Positions 4,776 through 10,176 of a DNA stretch of 10,176 bases are shown in pieces (the stretch's first letter is position 1; the number at the start of each line of letters is the position of its first letter). This DNA is from Acidobacteriota bacterium (GTDB lineage Bacteria > Acidobacteriota > Vicinamibacteria > Vicinamibacterales > CAVVIG01): assembly GCA_003222455.1 (NCBI GenBank), contig QHWF01000539.1:1-10176 (forward strand). The letters are read 5' to 3'. Made by a program: the position numbers and the translations under genes. A model generated the notes under the pieces. It saw only the letters and a program-made list of their open reading frames with translations. It was not told where the DNA came from and made no database searches.

Positions 4776-6864
4776 TTACATCTGGTGGACCGCCGCTTCC
4801 GAATAGAATCCACGTCCTTCAGCGGCCAATCGCTCGAGGAGCGGCGCCGGCTCCCAATAATCGCCGAAGCGGGAACGGTATTCCTTCACGCGCGACAGCA
4901 CGACGTCGAGGCCGACGGTATCGGCGTAAAACATCGGGCCGCCGCGATGGCGCGGGAAGCCGAAACCGTAGACGTAGATGACATCGATATCGCCGGCCCG
5001 GGTGGCATAGCCTTCTTCGAGCACGCGCGCTCCCTCGTTGGCGAGCGCAGTCGTGATGCGCGCGACAATCTCGTCGTCGGCGATCGATCGGCGTGTGATC
5101 CCGCGCCTGGCCGCCGCCTCCCCGGCGAGCTGTTCGATCAGCGGATCGGGTGTACGGGTCCGGCTGCCGGGCGCCTCGTACTTGTACCAGCCAGCGCCCG
5201 TCTTCTGTCCGTACCGTCCCATTTCGAACAGTCGATCGGGAATGTCCGACTGCGGTCCTTCCGCGCGGTTCTTCCCGATCGATTTCAGATACTGGCGAAT
5301 GCGCGCGCCGACGTCGATGCCGGCGATATCCTGCATCCCGAACGGACCGACGGGCAGGCCGAATTCGGTGAGCACGCGATCGATCTGATCGACACTCGCG
5401 CCCTCTTCGAGCAGCAGATACGCCTCGCGCATGTAGTAGGCGAGCATGCGGTTGGCGACGAACCCGAAACAGTTGCCCACCACGACCCCGACTTTGCCGA
5501 GCCGTTTTGCGAGCTTCAACGATGTCGCGATCACGTCCGTGTTCGTGCTCCGGCCGCGGACGATTTCGAGCAGCCTCATGACGTTCGCCGGGCTGAAGAA
5601 GTGATGGCCGAGCACCTGCGCCGGGCGTGCGCTGGCGCGCCCGAGCTCGTCAATGTCGAGCGTGGAGGAGTTCGAAGCCAGAACGCAATCGGGCCGCGTC
5701 ACGGCGCCGAGCTCGCCAAAGGTGGTCCTTTTCAAGTCCATGTTCTCGAACACGGCTTCGACCACGATATCGACCTGATCGAACTCGTCATAGCTGGTGG
5801 TCGGCGTGATGAGCGCCAGCGTCTGATCCACCTGCGCGGCGGTCATCTTGCCCTTCGAGACCGTGACGTCGTAGTTCCGGCGGATCGTTGCGAGTCCACG
5901 CTGCAATGCCGCATCGTCCAATTCCTTCAGCAGGACCGGAATGCCCGCGTTCGCGTACGTCATTGCGATACCGCCACCCATCGTGCCGGCGCCGACGATC
6001 GCGGCACGCGTGATGTCTTTTGCCCGCGTATCTTTCGGGACAGCTGGAACTTTCGCCACCTCGCGTTCAGCAAAGAAGAGATGGCGGAGCGCTTTGGACT
6101 CGGTCGACACCACGCAGTCGGCGAAGAGTTCGCGTTCGCGGGTCGATCCTTCGTCGAACGGACGCTGCAGACCGGCTTCGATGGCATTGACGGCGGCGTC
6201 TGGCGCCATCTGGCCTTTTGCGGTTTTTGCGAGTGACACGCGGGCAGCAGCACAGGCTTCGAGTCCGACCTTGATCTGGTCCGGACCGAGCGTGATGTCG
6301 CGGGTTTTCCGGATCGCGCGCGCATTCGCTTTCGATCGGGCGAACGCGATGGCGCCAGTCAGCAGATCGGACCGGTTTGCCCTGAAGGCTCATTTCCAGA
6401 GCCATCCCGACTCCGCACAGTCGGGGAAGGCGTTGCGTGCCGCCTGCGCCGGGAATGATGCCCAGAAGCACTTCGGGTAGGCCGACCCTGGCATCGCCAG
6501 TGGCCACGCGGAAGTGGCACGCTTGTGCGACCTAGAGGCCGCCCCCGAGTGCGTTGCCGTGAATGGCGGCGACGAGCGGCTTGTGCGAGTCCTCGACCCG
6601 TTTCAGCAGCGCATGGGTGCGCGCCGATCGCGACAGCGAATCCTCGCGGGTCTTCAGGATGTCGAAGACCTTGATGTCGGCGCCGGCAATGAAGGTCGAT
6701 CCGGCGCCAATCAGCACGATGGCTTCTGCCGATGCGTCGGCGTTCGCACGTGCGACCGCCTCCTCGATCCCTTCCCACACGGCAGGGCTCAACGCATTGA
6801 CGGGCGGGTTGTCGATGGTGATGACCGCGACCTTATCGCTGATGTCGTACCGAATGAGGGACAT
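4776..6864 (-). pseudogene. fadB: FadB-type enoyl-CoA hydratase / 3-hydroxyacyl-CoA dehydrogenase, broken by a nonsense codon and a frameshift
   Basis: The intact ancestor would be a beta-oxidation bifunctional enzyme of about 710 residues. The crotonase half starts at ATG 6864-6862 (MSLIRYDISDKVAVITIDNP) and has the oxyanion-hole segment FIAGADIKVF. It stops at TAG 6534-6532, right after HGNALGGGL, where the family has Glu. The same frame then continues with recognisable sequence (VAQACHFRV, GLPEVLLGIIPGAGGTQRLP) up to GKPVRSAD near 6360. From about 6368 the homologous sequence is in another frame (DLLTGAIAFARSKANAR). That frame runs intact to the stop at 4776. It contains the Rossmann motif GAGTMG, GHHFFSPANVM with the catalytic His, and two C-terminal 3HCDH domains (GNCFGFVANRM; YVYGFGFPRHRGGPMFYAD). 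The dehydrogenase part alone is open from 6389, with a first GTG at 6239, and could still be made. Sequencing or assembly error is the main alternative. Confidence 0.9.
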
Positions 6865-6882
6865 AAATACTCACGCGTACAT

Positions 6883-7001
6883 TTCAGAGTTCAGATTTCA
6901 GAGTTCAGATTTCAGAGTTCAGATTTCAGAGTTCAGATTTCAGAGTTCAAACTTCAGACTTCAGACTTCAGACTTCAGACTTCAGACTTCAGACTTCACA
7001 C
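6883..7001. repeat. 17-unit heptamer array TTCAGAN between thioesterase and FadB-type gene
   Basis: Seventeen uninterrupted 7-bp units fill 119 bp. The first nine alternate TTCAGAG and TTCAGAT, giving a 14-bp higher-order period. Unit ten is TTCAAAC, the next six are TTCAGAC, and the last is TTCACAC. The array ends two bases from the thioesterase stop (7006-7004) and 18 bp before the FadB-type ATG, so it occupies nearly the whole spacer of the operon. It is not a multiple of three and codes for nothing on the operon strand. It resembles, by type only, the short tandem heptamer repeats known from cyanobacteria. Confidence 0.95.
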
Positions 7002-7003
7002 TC

Positions 7004-7474
7004 TCACGGTTCCAGCGTTCCGCGCGGCGGCTCGACGACGATGCACGTGGTGGTTCCGTGAGCGTAGAGCTTCCCGTTTCGATCGACGATGCGGCCTTCG
7101 GACGTGGCTGTACGGCTTCCGACGTGCACGACAGATGCCTCGCATCGAAGGAGACCGGCCTCTCTGGTGAGCGGACGCGTCAAGTTGATCTTCAGCTCCA
7201 GCGTGGTGAAACGGCGGCCGACGGGCATCGTTGAATTGATCGCGCAGCCCAGCGCCGTGTCGAGCAGCGTCGCCGCAAACCCGCCGTGAGCGACGCCGGT
7301 GCCGTTGTAGAAGCGTTCTTCCGCCGTTGCCGTGAACACGACCCGGCCGGGATCGACTTCGACCAGGCGGATAGCGAACAGATCGAGCATGGCCGGCGGC
7401 GGCAGCTCGCCCGCCAGCATCCTGCGAAAATAGTCGATGCCGCTGAGGCCCTGGCGTGTGTCAATGAGCGTCAT
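7004..7474 (-). CDS. PaaI-family acyl-CoA thioesterase (hot-dog fold)
   Basis: A 156-residue single hot-dog protein of the PaaI/4HBT group, expected to hydrolyse acyl- or aryl-acyl-CoA in the cytoplasm. Visible family marks are RFYNGTGVAHGGFAATLLDTALG (55-77), with the HGG turn at 63-65 and an acidic residue at D72. They continue with FTTLELKINLTRPL (89-102) and the central strand AHGTTTCIVV (138-147). Length is typical. The ATG at 7474-7472 overlaps the TGA of the acyl-CoA ligase (ATGA); no separate Shine-Dalgarno site is visible, so translational coupling is likely. Its place directly after a ligase suggests it balances the acyl-CoA pool or releases CoA from dead-end intermediates. The true substrate cannot be told from sequence. 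Confidence 0.9.
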   Translation of the reverse strand: MTLIDTRQGLSGIDYFRRMLAGELPPPAMLDLFAIRLVEVDPGRVVFTATAEERFYNGTGVAHGGFAATLLDTALGCAINSTMPVGRRFTTLELKINLTRPLTREAGLLRCEASVVHVGSRTATSEGRIVDRNGKLYAHGTTTCIVVEPPRGTLEP

Positions 7475-9210
7475 GATGTGTGGGTTGCGGAACCGGCTGG
7501 ATCGGGCAATGGCGCGCTCGTCGCGGAGCCGTGCTCGTCGCGGAGAATGCGATAGAGAATCTTGCCGACCGCGCTCATCGGCAGGGTCTCACGGATTTCA
7601 ACGAGCTTCGGCACTTTGTACTCCGCCAGACCGGTGCAGCAATGCGCGATCAGGTCCTCCGCGGTCGCGGAGGCGCCGGGTTTGAAGGCGATACAGGCCT
7701 TCACGATCTCGCCGTGATACGTATCTGGCACGCCAATTACGGCGGCGAGCCTCACCGAGGGATGGGCGTAGAGGACCGCCTCGACTTCCGACGGATACAC
7801 GTTGTACCCGTCGACGATGATCAGATCCTTTTTCCGCTGCACGATCGAGGTGTAGCCGTCCTCGTCCATCCGCGCGATGTCGCCGGTGTGAAACCAGATG
7901 CGCCCGTCCGCGCCGCGGCGGAGCGCGGTGGCGCTCTCGTCCGGCTTGTTCCAATAGCCGCGCATGACCTGCGGTCCCGAGACGCACAACTCCCCGGCTT
8001 CGCCGATCGGCAGCTCGCGGGTGCCAGTGTCGACATCGACGATCTTCATGTCGGTGTCGGGAAAGGGCAGTCCGATCGAGCCCAGTTTGCGGAACGCGAG
8101 CTGTGATGTCGAGTGGGTGACGGGCGATGTTTCCGACAACCCGTAGCCTTCGTTCAGCGGCCGGCCGATGCGCCGCTCGAATTCTTCCAGCACTTCGACC
8201 GGACATGGCGCGCCGCCGCTGTTGAACAGGCGGACACGATCGAGCCCGTACTCACTGACCTTCGGATGACTGAGCAGCGACACGAATACGGTCGGGACCG
8301 CCGGGAAGTAGGTCGGGACGAAGTCGCGGATCGACGTCAGCACCTGCTCGGGATCGTACCGGTGATGAATGATCTGCAGCGCGCCAATGCGAAGGCCGAC
8401 CATCATGCAGACGGTAAACGCGTAGATGTGGAAGTACGGGATGACAACGAGATACCGCTCGTTGCCGTTGAGCACGTAAGCCGGATTCGTCCACGATTCG
8501 GTCTGGACGACGTTTGCCCAGATGTTGCCGTGCGTGAGCATCGCGCCCTTCGGCGACCCGGTCGTCCCGCCGGTGTATTGGAGAACGGCCAGGTCGTCGG
8601 GCGCGATAGATACCCGCGGCAGCGCGGGGGACGCAGCAGGGACGGACTGGGGACGGACCCGGGACGGAGTGATCAGATCCGTAAACGCCAGTGTACTTTC
8701 CACGCGCGGCACCGCAGCAGCGTCGCCCGAGTACTCAGCCAGTGACGTCACAATCACGTGTTCGATGGCCGTTTGCGCACGGCTCCCGAGGACGAGCGGC
8801 GCAAGGGCGTCCAGCGTCACGATGCTGCGCATGCCGGAATCGGTGGCAAGCGTCAGGAACTCGCGCGCGGTGTAGCTCGGGTTGATGTTCACCACGACCG
8901 CGCCGAGCCGCAGCACCGCAAACGCGGCGATGATGTACTGCGGACAATTGGGCAGCATGATGCCGACGCGATCCCCTTTGACGATGCCCAACGCTCCGAG
9001 CGAGGCGGCGAGCGCGTCCGACCGGCGCTTGAGATCGAGAAACGTCAACTGCGCGCCGAGAAACTGCGTCGCCGGACGGTCGGGGCGCTCGACCGCGGTG
9101 ATGGCCAGAAGGTCGGCCAGCGATCGACCCGGATAGGTCAGATGCGCGCGGACCCAGTAGTCGTAGTGTTCGAGCCAGGGCCGCCCCGCGTACGCGGAAT
9201 GATCGCTCAC
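7471..9210 (-). CDS. fadD: Long-chain fatty-acid--CoA ligase (AMP-forming)
   Basis: A 579-residue ANL-superfamily adenylating enzyme that activates fatty acids to acyl-CoA through an acyl-AMP intermediate. Motifs in order: the P-loop YTGGTTGSPKG at 212-222, the linker/A5 motif GYGLSETSP at 355-363, A7 WFHTGD at 439-444, the hinge/A8 region RKKDLIIVDGYNVYPSEVE at 459-477, and the C-terminal A10 motif LPMSAVGK with catalytic K550. The N-terminal SLADLLAITAVERPDRPA and the long-chain FadD-like core favour fatty-acid over acetate ligase. The start is GTG at 9210-9208, overlapping the SDR stop (GTGA), with GGAGG 12 nt upstream. The frame stays open further upstream, but that part is antisense-phase translation of the SDR. 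Residues 181-198 are a Pro/Ser-rich insert encoded by an 11-bp tandem repeat. Chain-length preference is unknown. Confidence 0.94.
   Translation of the reverse strand: MSDHSAYAGRPWLEHYDYWVRAHLTYPGRSLADLLAITAVERPDRPATQFLGAQLTFLDLKRRSDALAASLGALGIVKGDRVGIMLPNCPQYIIAAFAVLRLGAVVVNINPSYTAREFLTLATDSGMRSIVTLDALAPLVLGSRAQTAIEHVIVTSLAEYSGDAAAVPRVESTLAFTDLITPSRVRPQSVPAASPALPRVSIAPDDLAVLQYTGGTTGSPKGAMLTHGNIWANVVQTESWTNPAYVLNGNERYLVVIPYFHIYAFTVCMMVGLRIGALQIIHHRYDPEQVLTSIRDFVPTYFPAVPTVFVSLLSHPKVSEYGLDRVRLFNSGGAPCPVEVLEEFERRIGRPLNEGYGLSETSPVTHSTSQLAFRKLGSIGLPFPDTDMKIVDVDTGTRELPIGEAGELCVSGPQVMRGYWNKPDESATALRRGADGRIWFHTGDIARMDEDGYTSIVQRKKDLIIVDGYNVYPSEVEAVLYAHPSVRLAAVIGVPDTYHGEIVKACIAFKPGASATAEDLIAHCCTGLAEYKVPKLVEIRETLPMSAVGKILYRILRDEHGSATSAPLPDPAGSATHTS
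8628..8671. repeat. 11-bp tandem repeat (four copies) inside the acyl-CoA ligase gene
   Basis: GGGACG followed by G or C recurs at 8628, 8639, 8650 and 8661, exactly every 11 bp, with variable 4-bp spacers. Because 11 is not a multiple of three, the same TCCGTCCC word on the coding strand is read in different registers. It gives a Pro/Ser-rich stretch (PSRVRPQSVPAASP) between the substrate-domain strand FTDLI and the ATP-binding region. The reading frame is kept. Confidence 0.8.
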
Positions 9211-9980
9211 GCGATGGTCCGTCCTCCGTCGACGACAATCGTCTGCCCGGTGATGTAGTTGGACGCATCGGCCGCCAGGAACACCGCGACGCCCTTGAGC
9301 TCGCCGGCGTTCCCGACGCGCGGGATTGGACTGGTGGCTTTGATGGCCGGCTCCGACAGCTCGATCGCGGCGTCGGCGAGCCGCGAGTGGAAGAACCCGG
9401 GCGCAATCGCATTGACGCGGATGTTCTGGCGGCCCCACGAGGCGGCGAGCTCGCGCGTCAGTCCCATCAAGCCGGCCTTGGTCGCCGCATACGGCGCGTA
9501 ATGCGGTCCCTTGACCGACGCCTGCAGCCCTGAAATCGACGCGACGTTGATGATCCGGCCCCACTGGCGGGTCAACATGTCGCGGCCCGCGGCCTGCGCA
9601 AACAAAAACGCACCGGTCAGGTTGATGTCGACCACCTTCTGCCACTTGTCGAGCGGCATGTCCTCGGGTTCCGCCGCCCAGGTCACACCGGCGTTGTTCA
9701 CCAGGATATCGACCTTGCCGAGGGTGGCAATCGTGCGATCGACCACCGCCTGCACGTCGGCAGGCTGTGCCACGTCGCACACCATGGCCTCGACGCGAAA
9801 GCCTCTGGCGCGCATCTCTTCGACGGTCGGCGTCAGCCACTCCGGCCGGCGTGCGCACAGCATCAACGAGGCGCCGGCCTCCGCCAGCCCCTCCGCCATT
9901 TCCCGGCCCAGACCGCGTGATCCGCCGGTGACGATGGCGACACGGCCGGTCAGCGAGAACAATTCGTTGATGGTGGGCAC
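9207..9980 (-). CDS. Short-chain dehydrogenase/reductase (SDR), classical type
   Basis: A 257-residue NAD(P)-dependent classical SDR. It shows the cofactor motif TGGSRGLG (18-25), NNAG (95-98), the tetrad residues N120, S148, Y164 and K168 (YAATK), and the C-terminal DGGRTIA. No acidic residue is obvious directly after the Gly motif. ARR at 43-45 could favour NADP(H), but this is weak evidence. The GTG at 9980-9978 is chosen over a TTG at 10019 because the region between holds a strong promoter whose -35 box contains that TTG. MPTINELFSLTGRVAIVTGG is also a normal family N-terminus. It is the first gene of the acyl-CoA operon and overlaps the ligase start by 4 bp. Context suggests a 3-hydroxyacyl-CoA or 3-oxoacyl-thioester substrate; sequence alone also allows polyol/gluconate-type SDRs. 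Confidence 0.9.
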   Translation of the reverse strand: MPTINELFSLTGRVAIVTGGSRGLGREMAEGLAEAGASLMLCARRPEWLTPTVEEMRARGFRVEAMVCDVAQPADVQAVVDRTIATLGKVDILVNNAGVTWAAEPEDMPLDKWQKVVDINLTGAFLFAQAAGRDMLTRQWGRIINVASISGLQASVKGPHYAPYAATKAGLMGLTRELAASWGRQNIRVNAIAPGFFHSRLADAAIELSEPAIKATSPIPRVGNAGELKGVAVFLAADASNYITGQTIVVDGGRTIA

Positions 9981-9989
9981 GATGTCAGG

Positions 9990-10019
9990 CTTATACTTCC
10001 GAGCCACCGCACCCGTCAA
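9990..10019 (-). promoter_or_regulatory. Sigma70-type promoter of the acyl-CoA operon
   Basis: On the minus strand TTGACG (10019-10014) and TATAAG (9995-9990) are separated by 18 bp; each matches five of six consensus bases. Transcription would start near A9983 or G9980, that is, at or within three bases of the SDR GTG codon. The mRNA is therefore predicted to be leaderless or nearly so, which fits the absence of a well-placed Shine-Dalgarno site. The boxes are seen in the sequence; promoter activity is inferred. Confidence 0.6.
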
Positions 10020-10025
10020 TCTTAC

Positions 10026-10111
10026 GTGGGGCTCCGCCCCACACCCCGGCTCGGTCGCTCGCGGGGCCCCTGCGCCCCGCTCCGCTCCCTCGCAGGCGCG
10101 CTGCGCGCGCC
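10026..10111. repeat. Cluster of three GC-rich hairpins upstream of the operon promoter
   Basis: Three perfect 7-bp stems stand in a row: GTGGGGC-TCC-GCCCCAC (10026-10042), GCGGGGC with GCCCCGC around a 6-base loop (10061-10080), and GGCGCGC-TGC-GCGCGCC (10095-10111). A 10-bp direct repeat ACCCCGGCTC occurs at 10043-10052 and 10138-10147. No ORF of substance was seen from 10020 to the window end at 10176. The first stem ends 6 bp from the -35 box. They could be extragenic palindromes or 3' structures of a gene beyond the window. Confidence 0.65.
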
Positions 10112-10176
10112 TAGAGGAGACTATACGGGGGACCCGGACCCCGGCTCAGACCAACCGACGGCGCAGTACGCGCCGT

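Noticed and set aside
4080..6236. Long plus-strand open frame (718 codons) opposite the FadB-type gene
   Set aside because: It is antisense to sequence with unmistakable dehydrogenase and MaoC motifs. The product is Arg/Asp/His-rich without domains, as expected from the opposite strand of GC-rich genes.
6532..6534. UAG recoding or programmed readthrough in the FadB-type gene
   Set aside because: A separate frameshift with lost family sequence follows about 55 codons later, so readthrough alone would not give a complete enzyme. No recoding signal was recognised.
6883..7001. CRISPR array
   Set aside because: Units are 7 bp with no spacers, and there is no cas gene in the window.
6514..7234. 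Plus-strand ORFs with repeated SEFRFQ/SDFRVQ peptide
   Set aside because: The peptide periodicity is simply the translation of the heptamer DNA array, and the flanks are antisense to real genes.
9211..9858. N-terminal extension of the acyl-CoA ligase reading frame
   Set aside because: The extension is an alternative-phase reading of the SDR gene. Ligase homology begins at the GTG at 9210, which overlaps the SDR stop.
9981..10019. TTG start giving the SDR 13 extra residues
   Set aside because: The TTG is part of a -35 box, and the following promoter places the transcript start downstream of it.

Overview
The window is a GC-rich bacterial chromosome segment, probably from an uncultured soil-type Acidobacteriota. 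That placement is an inference. It rests on base composition, the amidase/GerMN gene pair, frequent non-ATG starts and weak Shine-Dalgarno sites, and the abundance of short tandem and palindromic repeats between genes. No rRNA, tRNA, CRISPR array, transposase or phage gene was seen. All genes lie on the minus strand except one deaminase.

Left part (1-2348, minus strand): a cell-envelope group. A two-membrane-segment DUF1328 protein is followed by an N-acetylmuramoyl-L-alanine amidase with an N-terminal stalk. The amidase overlaps by 4 bp a GerMN-domain lipoprotein/membrane protein that runs off the left edge. Divergent to these (2460-2897, plus strand) is a small cytosine deaminase of the yeast FCY1 type. 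After it comes 340 bp of non-coding DNA with a long palindrome built of 9-nt units and two further hairpins. Then comes a secreted tyrosine-rich protein with a C-terminal PEGA domain (3241-3855, minus).

Middle (3856-4268): 413 bp without a credible gene, holding a heptamer array, two GC hairpins and an inverted repeat that overlaps the stop codon of the next gene.

Right part (4269-9980, minus strand): a fatty-acid/acyl-CoA operon. Its order in transcription is SDR dehydrogenase, long-chain acyl-CoA ligase, PaaI-type thioesterase, FadB-type enoyl-CoA hydratase/3-hydroxyacyl-CoA dehydrogenase, and MaoC-type hydratase. The first three genes are joined by 4-bp start/stop overlaps. A good sigma70-type promoter sits so close to the SDR that the mRNA is probably leaderless. 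A 119-bp heptamer array fills the space between the thioesterase and the FadB-type gene.

The most notable point is that the FadB-type gene is broken twice, both times in its hydratase half. An in-frame TAG stands exactly where the first catalytic glutamate should be. About 55 codons later there is a frameshift that looks like a deletion between two short direct repeats. The dehydrogenase half is intact. The intact MaoC hydratase and the SDR could in principle supply the (R)-stereochemistry hydration/oxidation route instead. I found no clearly new multi-gene system. The unusual material is the decayed gene and the variety of repeat arrays (7-, 7-, 9- and 11-nt units), one of which lies inside a coding sequence.
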